Positions 9,037-18,108 of a stretch of DNA of 64,000 nucleotides are shown here, in pieces. The position numbers and the translations under genes are program-made. This DNA comes from Thiobacillus thioparus DSM 505 (GTDB taxonomy: Bacteria; Pseudomonadota; Gammaproteobacteria; Burkholderiales; Thiobacillaceae): NCBI RefSeq assembly GCF_000373385.1, contig NZ_KB891326.1, positions 85,309-149,308 on the forward strand, in the 5' to 3' direction. How positions within the stretch are numbered: position 1 is the stretch's first letter; each line of letters opens with the position of its first letter. The notes beneath the pieces were generated by a model, which worked only from the letters and a program-made list of their open reading frames with translations, had not been told where the DNA came from and did not search any database.

Positions 9037-12000
9037 ATGAACACGAAATTCACGGATATCTTCATCAGGCGCCCGGTGCTGGCCACCGTGGTCAGCTTGG
9101 TGATCCTGGTGCTCGGGCTGCGTTCGATCGGCTTGCTGCCGGTGCTGCAGTATCCCTACACGCAAAACGCCGTGGTCACGGTCACCACGGTCTATCCGGG
9201 GGCCGACGCCAACCTGGTGGCGAGCTTCATCGCCACGCCGCTGGAAAACGCCATCGCCCAGGCCAACGGCATCGACTACATGACGTCGAGCAGCGTGCAG
9301 GGAATGAGCACCATCACCGTCAACCTGCGGCTGAACTATGCGCCCGACAAGGCGCTCACCGAGATTACCGCCAAGGTCAACTCGGTGCTCAACCAGCTGC
9401 CGCCGCAATCCCAGACGCCTGTCCTGTCGGTGAGCATCGGCCAGACCATCGACGCGATGTACATCGGATTCAACAGCGACGTGCTCAAGCCCAACCAGAT
9501 CACCGACTACATCAACCGCGCGGTGCAGCCCAGGCTGCAGGCCGTGGACGGCGTACAGACCGCCGAGATACTGGGCGCGAAGAACTTCGCCCTGCGCGCC
9601 TGGCTCGACCCGCAGAAACTCGCCGCCCACGGCCTGACGGCATCCGACGTGTATTCGGCCCTGGCCGCCAACAACTACCTCTCTTCCACGGGCAATGCCA
9701 AGGGCCAGATGGTGCAGGTCAACCTGGCGGCCAATACCAACCTGAACTCGCTCGACGGGTTCAAGAACCTGATCGTGAAGACGGTCGACGGACAGGTCGT
9801 CCGGCTGACGGACGTGGCCAATGTCTCCCTGGGCGCCGACGATTACGACACTGCGGTCGCCTTCGACGGCAAGTCGTCGGTGTTCGTCGGCATCCAGGTC
9901 GCGCCGGGCGCCAATCTGCTCGACGTCATCGCCCGCGTGCGCAAGGTCATGCCCGACATCCAGTCGCAACTGCCGACCGGGCTGCAGGGCGGCATCATCT
10001 ACGACTCGACCAAGTTCGTGGATTCCTCGATCAACGAAGTGATCAAGACGCTGGTGGAGGCCGTGCTCATCGTCACGGCGGTCGTATTCATCTTCCTCGG
10101 CTCGCTGCGCTCGGTGATCATCCCGCTGGTCGCCATCCCTCTGTCCATCGTGGGGACGTTCACCGTGATGCTGGCGCTGGGCTATTCCATCAACCTGCTC
10201 ACGCTGCTGGCGATCGTGCTGGCCATCGGCCTGGTGGTCGACGACGCCATCATCGTCGTGGAAAACGTCAGCCGCCATCTCGAGAACGGCATGTCGCGGA
10301 TGGACGCAGCCTTGCGTGCCGCGCGCGAGCTGGCCAATCCCATCATCGCGATGACCATCGTGCTGGTGGCGGTCTACGTCCCCATCGGCTTCATGGGCGG
10401 GCTGACGGGCGCGTTGTTCACCGAGTTCGCCTTCACCCTGGTGGGGACGGTTGTCATGTCGGCGGTGATTGCGCTGACCTTGTCGCCGATGATGTGCTCG
10501 CGCCTGCTGAAAGCGCCCAATCCGCAGAGCCGCAACTGGCAGGACCGGCTGGTGCTGTTCCTCGACCGCAGCTTCGAGCGCCTGCACGCACGCTACGAGC
10601 GGCTGCTTCAAGGCTCGCTCAATCACCTGCCGGTCACGGCAGTGATGTCGGCCATCATCCTCGGCTCCATCTTTTATCTGTATTCGACCTCGATGTCGGA
10701 GCTGGCGCCGCAGGAAGACCAGGGCGTGCTGATCAGCATCGCCTTCAACAATCCCACGGCCACCATCGATCAGCGGCAGCTCTACGCCAGCCAGATCTAC
10801 GACGTGTTCAAGGGCTTCCCGGAAACCGACCATGTCTTCCAGGTCAATTCGCCCGCCCAGGTCATCGGCGGCATGGTGCTCAAACCCTGGGATGCGCGTA
10901 CCCAGACCGCCACGGATTTGCAGCCTGCATTGCAGAAGAAACTGAGCCAGATCGCCGGCTCGCAGATCGCGGTGTTTCAGCCGCCGCCCCTGCCGGGCGC
11001 CCGTGGCGTGCCGATCCAGTTCGTCATCACCACCTCGGAGTCGTTCGACAAGCTCTACGCGGTATCGCAGCAGTTTCTGCAGGAGGCGCAGAAGACCGGG
11101 CAATTCATTTTCCTGCAGTCCGACCTGCGTCTCGACCTGCCGCAGACCCGCATCGAGATCGACCGCAACATGGCCGCGCAGCTGGGCCTGAACATGCAGG
11201 ACATCGGCTCGGCGCTGTCGGCCATGCTGGGCGGCGGCTACGTGAATTTCTTCGAACTGGACGGGCGCGCCTACAAGGTCATCCCCCAGGTCGACCAGCG
11301 CTACCGCCTGAATCCGGATCAGCTCATGCACTACTACCTGCGTACCGCAAGCGGCAGCATGGTGCCGCTGTCCACCGTGGTGCATTTCAACACCGTGGTG
11401 CAGCCCGAAACGATCAGCCATTTCCAGCAGGCCAACTCGGCCACCATCCAGGGCGTGGCTCTGCCCTTCGTGGCCCAGGGGCAGGCGCTGGACAGCTTGA
11501 AACGGCTGGCCCTGCGCACGCTGCCCGCCGGCTACACCTTCGACTACGCCGGCCCTTCCCGCCAGTTCGTCCAGGAGTCGGGCGGCCTGGTGCTGACCTT
11601 CTTCTTCGCCCTGGTGATCATCTTCCTGGCGCTGGCCGCACAGTTCGAGAGCTTCCGCGATCCCATCATCATCCTGGTGTCGGTCCCCATGGCCATCTCG
11701 GGCGCGCTCCTGTTCATCAACCTCGGCATCGGCCATGCCACGCTGAACATCTACACTGAAGTGGGTCTGGTCACCCTGATCGGCCTGATCTCCAAGCATG
11801 GCATCCTGATCGTGGAGTTCGCCAACAACCTGCAGCGTGAAGGGCAGAACAAGCTCGACGCCATCAAGCATGCCGCGGGCCTGCGCCTGCGGCCGATCCT
11901 GATGACTACCGCGGCCATGGTGTTCGGCGTGATGCCCTTGATCACTGCCAGCGGCGCGGGTGCGGTGAGCCGCTTCAACATGGGCCTGGTCATTGCGACC

Positions 12001-12120
12001 GGGCTGGCGATCGGCACGCTGTTCACCCTGTTCGTGGTACCGGCCATGTACATGATGCTGGGCGCCGATCATGGCGGCGCCGCGAAACGAGCTGAAGAAC
12101 AGGCGTCTCCTGTTGTATAG
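9037..12120 (+). CDS. RND efflux inner-membrane transporter, HAE1/AcrB type
   Basis: A 1027-residue proton-driven export pump, the usual length for hydrophobe/amphiphile RND transporters (AcrB about 1049). The start IFIRRPVLATVVSL is typical. Twelve membrane segments are expected, with two large periplasmic loops. The proton-relay Asp pair is present in GLVVDDAIIVVEN (Asp402-Asp403). The pore-domain and docking-domain repeats appear complete, with no frameshift. It is the last gene of the efflux operon; the glycogen phosphorylase gene starts 45 bases downstream with its own good ribosome-binding site. Whether it exports drugs, metals or metabolites is not visible. Confidence 0.95.
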   Translation: MNTKFTDIFIRRPVLATVVSLVILVLGLRSIGLLPVLQYPYTQNAVVTVTTVYPGADANLVASFIATPLENAIAQANGIDYMTSSSVQGMSTITVNLRLNYAPDKALTEITAKVNSVLNQLPPQSQTPVLSVSIGQTIDAMYIGFNSDVLKPNQITDYINRAVQPRLQAVDGVQTAEILGAKNFALRAWLDPQKLAAHGLTASDVYSALAANNYLSSTGNAKGQMVQVNLAANTNLNSLDGFKNLIVKTVDGQVVRLTDVANVSLGADDYDTAVAFDGKSSVFVGIQVAPGANLLDVIARVRKVMPDIQSQLPTGLQGGIIYDSTKFVDSSINEVIKTLVEAVLIVTAVVFIFLGSLRSVIIPLVAIPLSIVGTFTVMLALGYSINLLTLLAIVLAIGLVVDDAIIVVENVSRHLENGMSRMDAALRAARELANPIIAMTIVLVAVYVPIGFMGGLTGALFTEFAFTLVGTVVMSAVIALTLSPMMCSRLLKAPNPQSRNWQDRLVLFLDRSFERLHARYERLLQGSLNHLPVTAVMSAIILGSIFYLYSTSMSELAPQEDQGVLISIAFNNPTATIDQRQLYASQIYDVFKGFPETDHVFQVNSPAQVIGGMVLKPWDARTQTATDLQPALQKKLSQIAGSQIAVFQPPPLPGARGVPIQFVITTSESFDKLYAVSQQFLQEAQKTGQFIFLQSDLRLDLPQTRIEIDRNMAAQLGLNMQDIGSALSAMLGGGYVNFFELDGRAYKVIPQVDQRYRLNPDQLMHYYLRTASGSMVPLSTVVHFNTVVQPETISHFQQANSATIQGVALPFVAQGQALDSLKRLALRTLPAGYTFDYAGPSRQFVQESGGLVLTFFFALVIIFLALAAQFESFRDPIIILVSVPMAISGALLFINLGIGHATLNIYTEVGLVTLIGLISKHGILIVEFANNLQREGQNKLDAIKHAAGLRLRPILMTTAAMVFGVMPLITASGAGAVSRFNMGLVIATGLAIGTLFTLFVVPAMYMMLGADHGGAAKRAEEQASPVV

Positions 12121-12165
12121 GGCGAGAAGACATGGCGAGGCGATATCGATTGATAAGGAGCGAGC

Positions 12166-14712
12166 ATGAATGACCCCACCCCATCCGGCCATCCGAAGGA
12201 ATTTCTGCTTCCCACGGATATCGAGGGGTTCGACTCCCTGGCCGAACTGGCCCTGGATATGCGTTCGTCGTGGAACCACGCCACCGACTCTGTCTGGAGA
12301 AAGCTGGATCCCGAGCTCTGGGCGCTGACGCGGAATCCCTGGGTTGTGTTGCAGACGGTGTCGCGCGAGAAATTGCAGGGCGTGCTGGCCGATCCCACTT
12401 TCCGCAAGAATCTTGACGAGCTCGTGCAGACGCGACGGAATGCCGGCGAGGCGCCGGCGTGGTTTCAGCAGACTCACCCGCACGCGCAACTCAACTGTGT
12501 CGCCTACTTCAGCATGGAATACATGTTGAGCGAAGCTTTGCCCATTTATTCGGGCGGGCTCGGCAACGTGGCGGGTGATCAACTCAAGGCGGCCAGCGAT
12601 CTGGGCATTCCGGTCATCGGCGTGGGGCTGCTCTACCAGCAAGGCTATTTTCGCCAGGAGATCGACAAGGACGGCATGCAGCAGGCCCGGTTTCCCTACA
12701 ACGATCCCGGACAACTGCCCATCACGCCCCTGCGCAAACCGGATGGAGAGTGGCTACGGCTGGAGATCGCGCTACCCGGATACTCGGTCTGGCTGCGGGC
12801 CTGGCAGGTCCAGGTCGGCCGCGTGAGGCTTTACCTGCTCGACAGCAACGACGCCGCGAACTATCCCGCGCATCGCGGCATCACGAGCGAGCTATACGGC
12901 GGCGGCCCCGAGTTGCGGCTCAAGCAGGAAATGCTGTTGGGGATCGGCGGCTGGCGGCTGCTCCAGGCGCTCGGCATCCAGCCGGAAATCTGTCATCAGA
13001 ACGAAGGGCATGCGGCCTTTGCCGTACTGGAACGCGCCTGCAGCTTCATGCAGGCGAACGGGCAGCCATTCGAAGTCGCGCTCGCCGTCACCCGCGCAGG
13101 AAATCTCTTCACCACCCACACGGCGGTCGCAGCCGGATTCGACCGTTTCGCGCCGGCCCTGATCGAGCAATATCTCGGTGGATACGCCGAGCAGAAGCTC
13201 GGCATCGCGCGCCATGATTTGCTGGCCCTCGGCCGGCAGAACCCGAACGACGCGTCGGAACCTTTCAACATGGCGTACCTGGCGATTCGCGGAAGTGGCG
13301 CAGTGAACGGCGTCAGCAGCCTGCACGGCCGGGTGAGCCGACATCTGTTCGCGCCGCTCTTTCCGCGCTGGCCCGTGGACGAAGTGCCCGTCGGCCACGT
13401 GACCAACGGCGTCCATATGCCGACCTGGGACTCGGCCGCGGCCGACATGCTGTGGACGGAAGCCTGCGGCAAGGCTCGCTGGCTGGATGGATCGGGCACC
13501 CTGGAGCAGGACATGCGCTGCGTGTCCGACGCCAGGCTCTGGGAATTCCGCACGGCCGCCAGCGCGTCCCTGGTCGACTACGCGCGCGAACGCCTGTCCC
13601 GGCAGCTTACGGCATCCGGCGCGCTGCCCGAAGCCATCGCCGAGGCGAAACACCTGTTCGACTGCAATACCCTGACGCTGGGTTTTGCCCGCCGTTTCGC
13701 CAGCTACAAACGGCCGAACCTGCTGCTCCACGATCCGGAACGCCTGCTGCGCCTGCTGGCCAATCCGCAACGCCCGGTGCAACTCATCATCGCCGGCAAG
13801 GCCCATCCCGCCGACCTGACGGGACAGGCCCTGATCCAGCAATGGATCCATTTCATCCGCCGCCCGGCAGCACGCCCGCACGTGATCTTCCTCAGCGACT
13901 ACGACATGCATCTGACCGAGCACCTGGTACAGGGCGTGGACGTCTGGCTCAACACACCGCGCCGCCCCTGGGAAGCGTGCGGAACGAGCGGCATGAAGGT
14001 GCTGGTCAATGGCGGCATCAATCTGTCGGAACTGGACGGCTGGTGGGCCGAAGCCTACACGCCGGAAGTGGGATGGGCGCTGGGGGATGGACGGGAACAT
14101 GATGACGACCCGGCCTGGGACGCAGCCGAAGCCGAAGCACTCTACGACCTGCTCGAGCGCGAAGTGATCCCCGAATTCTACACGCGCGACGAGCAGGGCA
14201 TTCCTGGCGCCTGGGTGGCGCGGATGCGGGAAAGCATGGCGCAATTGACGCCGCGCTACTCCGCCAACCGCGCGGTACGCGAATACACCGAGCAACATTA
14301 TCTCCCGGCCGCCTCGGCCTATCTCGCCCGCGCCGCCGGACAGGGCGCGCTCGGTGCGCAGCTGGTGAAAATGCGGCACACGCTGGAGCAGGATTGGGCG
14401 GCCCTGCGGTTCGGCGAAGTGAAACTGGACAGTGCGGACGGACAACACGTGTTCGAGATCCAGCTGTATCTCGACGACGTCGATCCCGATGCGGTTCGGG
14501 TCGAACTGTATGCCAACGGGATGGACGGTGCGCCCTCCGAGCGGGTGGCGATGCAGCGGGTGCGGCAACTGGTGGGGGCGGCCAACGGCTATGCGTATCA
14601 TGCCGCGGTCCCGGCAACCCGCCCGGCGACAGACTACACGGCGCGCCTCATTCCGTACCACGACCGCCTGGCGGTGCCGCTGGAAGATGCGCATATCCTC
14701 TGGCAACGTTGA
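12166..14712 (+). CDS. glgP: Alpha-glucan (glycogen) phosphorylase
   Basis: Phosphorolyses the ends of alpha-1,4-glucan to glucose 1-phosphate with pyridoxal phosphate. The 848-residue protein belongs to the bacterial/archaeal alpha-glucan phosphorylase branch: it has the N-terminal NPWVVLQTVSREKL region, the SMEYMLSEALPIYSGGLG substrate loop and the PLP-lysine segment CGTSGMKVLVNGG, with Lys611 the predicted Schiff-base residue. AAGGAG precedes the ATG. The debranching-enzyme gene begins 12 bases after its stop, and acetate kinase and phosphoketolase follow, so polymer breakdown and fermentation-type energy recovery are encoded together. Confidence 0.95.
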   Translation: MNDPTPSGHPKEFLLPTDIEGFDSLAELALDMRSSWNHATDSVWRKLDPELWALTRNPWVVLQTVSREKLQGVLADPTFRKNLDELVQTRRNAGEAPAWFQQTHPHAQLNCVAYFSMEYMLSEALPIYSGGLGNVAGDQLKAASDLGIPVIGVGLLYQQGYFRQEIDKDGMQQARFPYNDPGQLPITPLRKPDGEWLRLEIALPGYSVWLRAWQVQVGRVRLYLLDSNDAANYPAHRGITSELYGGGPELRLKQEMLLGIGGWRLLQALGIQPEICHQNEGHAAFAVLERACSFMQANGQPFEVALAVTRAGNLFTTHTAVAAGFDRFAPALIEQYLGGYAEQKLGIARHDLLALGRQNPNDASEPFNMAYLAIRGSGAVNGVSSLHGRVSRHLFAPLFPRWPVDEVPVGHVTNGVHMPTWDSAAADMLWTEACGKARWLDGSGTLEQDMRCVSDARLWEFRTAASASLVDYARERLSRQLTASGALPEAIAEAKHLFDCNTLTLGFARRFASYKRPNLLLHDPERLLRLLANPQRPVQLIIAGKAHPADLTGQALIQQWIHFIRRPAARPHVIFLSDYDMHLTEHLVQGVDVWLNTPRRPWEACGTSGMKVLVNGGINLSELDGWWAEAYTPEVGWALGDGREHDDDPAWDAAEAEALYDLLEREVIPEFYTRDEQGIPGAWVARMRESMAQLTPRYSANRAVREYTEQHYLPAASAYLARAAGQGALGAQLVKMRHTLEQDWAALRFGEVKLDSADGQHVFEIQLYLDDVDPDAVRVELYANGMDGAPSERVAMQRVRQLVGAANGYAYHAAVPATRPATDYTARLIPYHDRLAVPLEDAHILWQR

Positions 14713-14724
14713 GGCCATACGATC

Positions 14725-16869
14725 GTGAGCGATTCCGAACGCCCGCTGCACGACTATGCCACCGAGGTGTCCGAGCGCACCGACATACGGCGGGGCGTGC
14801 CTTTGCCCCTGGGCGCCCACGAATCCGAAGGGGGCGTGAACTTCGCCCTGTTCAGCCGTCATGCCAGCCGTGTTCGGCTGGAGCTGTTCGATCGGGCGCA
14901 TGACACCGCGCCGGCCCGGGCCATCGACCTGGATCCGGCACGCAACCGCACCGGCGACGTCTGGCATGTCTGGGTGCAGGGGATACGGACGGGCCAGTTG
15001 TATGCCTACCGGGTGGATGGTCCATACCGGCCCTGGGAAGGCCACCGTTTCAATGTCAACAAGCTGCTTCTGGACCCCTTTGCGACGGCGATCACCGGGC
15101 ATCCTCACTGGGACTTCGGGTCGGCGCGCGGATATGACTCGGCGTCCTCCGAACCGGACCGGACGCGCTCCCCGCTGGACGATGCCGGCGCCATGCCGAA
15201 ATGCGTGTTCATCCACGAGCCGTTCCACTGGCAGGACGACCTGCCGCCCAGACATCCCTGGTCGAAGACCGTGATCTACGAAATGCATATCCGGGGATTC
15301 ACTGTCCATCCCAGTGCCGGCGTCGCGCATCCCGGCACCTACCGCGGCTTGATGGAAAAGATCCCTTATCTGAAGGAGCTGGGCGTGACGGCGGTGGAGT
15401 TGATGCCGGTGCACGAATTCAACGAATGGCAGCTTCCGGTCAGCAATCCGCAAACGGGCGCGCCGCTCAGAAACTACTGGGGCTACGATCCCGTGGCTTT
15501 CCTGGCGCCGAAGGCCGCCTACAGCAGTGCGGGCGGCCAGGGCCAGCAGACGCTGGAATTCAAGGAGATGGTGAGGGCGCTGCATCAGGCCGGGATCGAA
15601 GTGATCCTGGATGTCGTCTTCAACCACACGGCGGAAGGCAACGAGCTGGGGCCGACCTTGAGTTTTCGCGGGATCGACAACGCGATCTTCTACATGCTGA
15701 CGCCGGACCTGCGCCATTACAGGAACTACGCGGGCACCGGCAACACCATCAACGCCAATCATCCCGTGGTGCGGGATCACATCCTGGGAGCCTTGCGCCA
15801 CTGGGTGGTGGAGATGCACGTGGACGGGTTCCGCTTCGACCTGGCGTCGATTCTCGGCCGTGACGGCATGGGCAGACTGCTGGCCAGCGCGCCGCTGCTC
15901 GAACGGATCGCCGAGGATCCGATCCTGCGCGACGTGAAGCTCATCGCCGAGGCGTGGGACGCCGCCGGCGCCTATGAAGTGGGCAGTTTTTCCGAACGAC
16001 GCTGGGCAGAATGGAATGGCCGCTACCGGGACGACGTCCGGCGCTTCTGGCGCGGCGATGACGGGATGCGCGGCCTGTTCGCCAGCCGCCTCTGCGGCAG
16101 CGCCGACATCTATGCCCAGTCGGGCAAGGGTCCCGAGGCCAGCATCAATTTCATCACCTGCCACGACGGCTTCACCCTGAACGACTTGGTGAGCTATCGC
16201 GCCAAGCACAACGCGGCGAACGGCGAGGACAACCAGGACGGGACCGATGCCAACTTCAGCGACCCTTGCGGCATCGAAGGCGAGTCGACGGATCCTGCGA
16301 TCGAGGCGATGCGCAGCCGCCAGATCAGGAACTTCCTGCTGACGCTGTTGATCTCGCGCGGCGTGCCGATGCTGCTGGGCGGGGATGAGTTTCGTCGCAC
16401 CCAGAGCGGCAACAACAATGCCTGGTGCCAGGACAACGAGACGAGCTGGGTTGACTGGCACCTGCTCGAACGGAACCGGGAGCTCCACCGTTTTGTGAAC
16501 GAGATGCTCGCCTTTCGCCGAGCGCATCCGGTCTTGAGCCGGGAACAGTTCTATACGGAAGCGGAGATCCAGTGGTTCGGTCCGGACGGCAAGGTGCCCG
16601 ACTGGTTCGAGCCGTCGGCCAAACAGCTGGCTTGCCGGATACATGAAGACGCGCATGACAGCCTGTTCCTCATGTTCAACGCCGGCAGCGAGCATGTCGA
16701 TTTTCGCGTGCCCACGGCGCCGGATAATCGGCACTGGCATCGGGTGGTGGATACGCATCGTCCGGCGCCCGAGGATATCGCTTCGCTGGGCATGGCACCG
16801 CGTCTGGATGCGCTCGGGACCTATCGGGTCGAGCCACGCGCCGGTGTCATCCTCGCGACGCGAGGATGA
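14725..16869 (+). CDS. glgX: Glycogen debranching enzyme, isoamylase/GlgX family
   Basis: Hydrolyses alpha-1,6 branch points left by glycogen phosphorylase. The 714-residue protein has an N-terminal CBM48-like module (about residues 25-160), a GH13 catalytic barrel and a C-terminal beta domain. The catalytic triad is intact: nucleophile Asp372 in FRFDLAS, acid/base Glu409 in IAEAWD and Asp481 in CHDGFTL. The start codon is GTG, with GAGG about 12 bases upstream, just past the glgP stop. Family members act on partly trimmed glycogen. It is co-oriented with glgP and ackA. Confidence 0.95.
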   Translation: MSDSERPLHDYATEVSERTDIRRGVPLPLGAHESEGGVNFALFSRHASRVRLELFDRAHDTAPARAIDLDPARNRTGDVWHVWVQGIRTGQLYAYRVDGPYRPWEGHRFNVNKLLLDPFATAITGHPHWDFGSARGYDSASSEPDRTRSPLDDAGAMPKCVFIHEPFHWQDDLPPRHPWSKTVIYEMHIRGFTVHPSAGVAHPGTYRGLMEKIPYLKELGVTAVELMPVHEFNEWQLPVSNPQTGAPLRNYWGYDPVAFLAPKAAYSSAGGQGQQTLEFKEMVRALHQAGIEVILDVVFNHTAEGNELGPTLSFRGIDNAIFYMLTPDLRHYRNYAGTGNTINANHPVVRDHILGALRHWVVEMHVDGFRFDLASILGRDGMGRLLASAPLLERIAEDPILRDVKLIAEAWDAAGAYEVGSFSERRWAEWNGRYRDDVRRFWRGDDGMRGLFASRLCGSADIYAQSGKGPEASINFITCHDGFTLNDLVSYRAKHNAANGEDNQDGTDANFSDPCGIEGESTDPAIEAMRSRQIRNFLLTLLISRGVPMLLGGDEFRRTQSGNNNAWCQDNETSWVDWHLLERNRELHRFVNEMLAFRRAHPVLSREQFYTEAEIQWFGPDGKVPDWFEPSAKQLACRIHEDAHDSLFLMFNAGSEHVDFRVPTAPDNRHWHRVVDTHRPAPEDIASLGMAPRLDALGTYRVEPRAGVILATRG

Positions 16870-16896
16870 CACCCTCCCACCCGGGGAATTCGAACT

Positions 16897-18096
16897 ATGC
16901 TGACACCTGAAAAAGCCTTCGTCCTCTCGGTCAATGGTGGTTCGTCCAGCATCAAATTCGCCTTGTTCGACACGGGAACGTCGCTGCATCGGGTTCTGCA
17001 GGGCAGGGTCGAGCGGATTGGCATGCCGGCCGCCACGTTTACGGTGCAGGGGACGGATCGTGCCGATGCCTTTTCGCGTTCCGTGTCCGCGCCGGATCAT
17101 ACGGCGGCGGTCGGCGTGTTGATGGATTGGATCGAGGAACGGATCGCAGGCGGGGCGCTGTCCGCCATCGGTCACCGCGTGGTGCATGGCGGGCCCGCGT
17201 ACTGGGAAGCGCAGCGGATCACGCCGGCGATGATCGAAACCCTGCATCAGTTGAGCCCGTTCGACCCCGAGCATCTGCCTGAAGAGATTCTTCTGACCGA
17301 GGCTTTCCATCGCCGTTTTCCGGACGTTCCGCAGATCGCCTGCTTCGATACCGCCTTCCACCATGACCTGCCGCGCGTGGCCCGCCTGCTGCCGATCCCG
17401 CGGCGCTACGATGCGCAGGGTGTCCGGCGCTACGGCTTTCACGGCCTCTCCTGCGCCTACCTCATGGAAGAACTTGCGCGGCTGGAGGGCGCTCAATCGG
17501 CGCAGGGACGAGTGATCCTGGCCCATCTCGGCAATGGTGCGAGCGTGACGGCCGTGCGTGAAGGAAAAAGCATCGACACGAGCATGAGCTTCACGCCGAC
17601 GGCGGGTCTGCCGATGAGTACCCGCAGTGGTGACCTGGACCCCGGGCTGGCTTGGTATCTGGCGCGTACCGAGGACATGACGGCGAAGCAATTCCACCAT
17701 ATGGTCAACCATGAATCGGGATTGCTCGGCGTATCGGAGACCAGCGCCGACATGCAGGACCTGCTCGCGCGCGAAGCGGACGATGTCCGCGCGGCGGAGG
17801 CGGTGGCGCTGTTCTGCTATCAGGCGAAGAAGCAGATCGGCGCCCATGCCGCCGCGCTGGGCGGCCTCGACATGCTGGTCTTCGCCGGCGGCATCGGCGA
17901 AAACGCGCCGGCCGTTCGCGCGCGCATAGGCGAGGGACTCGGCTTCCTCGGCATCGAGCTGGATGCGACGCGCAACGCAGCGCACGCGGATGTGGTTTCC
18001 ACGGACGCCAGCCGGGCACGGGTTCGCGTCATCCGGACCGACGAAGAGCGGATGATTGCCCGATCGGCCTGCCGCGTCCTCGACCTTGATGCATAA
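16897..18096 (+). CDS. ackA: Acetate kinase
   Basis: Converts acetyl-phosphate plus ADP to acetate plus ATP, reversibly. The 399-residue length is typical. The N-terminal phosphate-binding NGGSSSIKF motif, the RYGFHGLS segment and the late GGIGENAP motif are all present. It lies 27 bases after glgX and 12 bases before phosphoketolase, whose product acetyl-phosphate is its substrate. With no phosphotransacetylase gene beside it, the natural reading is ATP formation from phosphoketolase-derived acetyl-phosphate. The reverse direction (acetate activation) cannot be excluded. Confidence 0.96.
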   Translation: MLTPEKAFVLSVNGGSSSIKFALFDTGTSLHRVLQGRVERIGMPAATFTVQGTDRADAFSRSVSAPDHTAAVGVLMDWIEERIAGGALSAIGHRVVHGGPAYWEAQRITPAMIETLHQLSPFDPEHLPEEILLTEAFHRRFPDVPQIACFDTAFHHDLPRVARLLPIPRRYDAQGVRRYGFHGLSCAYLMEELARLEGAQSAQGRVILAHLGNGASVTAVREGKSIDTSMSFTPTAGLPMSTRSGDLDPGLAWYLARTEDMTAKQFHHMVNHESGLLGVSETSADMQDLLAREADDVRAAEAVALFCYQAKKQIGAHAAALGGLDMLVFAGGIGENAPAVRARIGEGLGFLGIELDATRNAAHADVVSTDASRARVRVIRTDEERMIARSACRVLDLDA

Positions 18097-18108
18097 GAAG
18101 GAGCCAAC

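Noticed and set aside
8935-12714. A reverse-strand open frame of about 1260 codons antisense to the RND pump
   Set aside because: It is a shadow of the pump gene, full of Asp/His/Gln-rich low-complexity stretches, with no domain motif.
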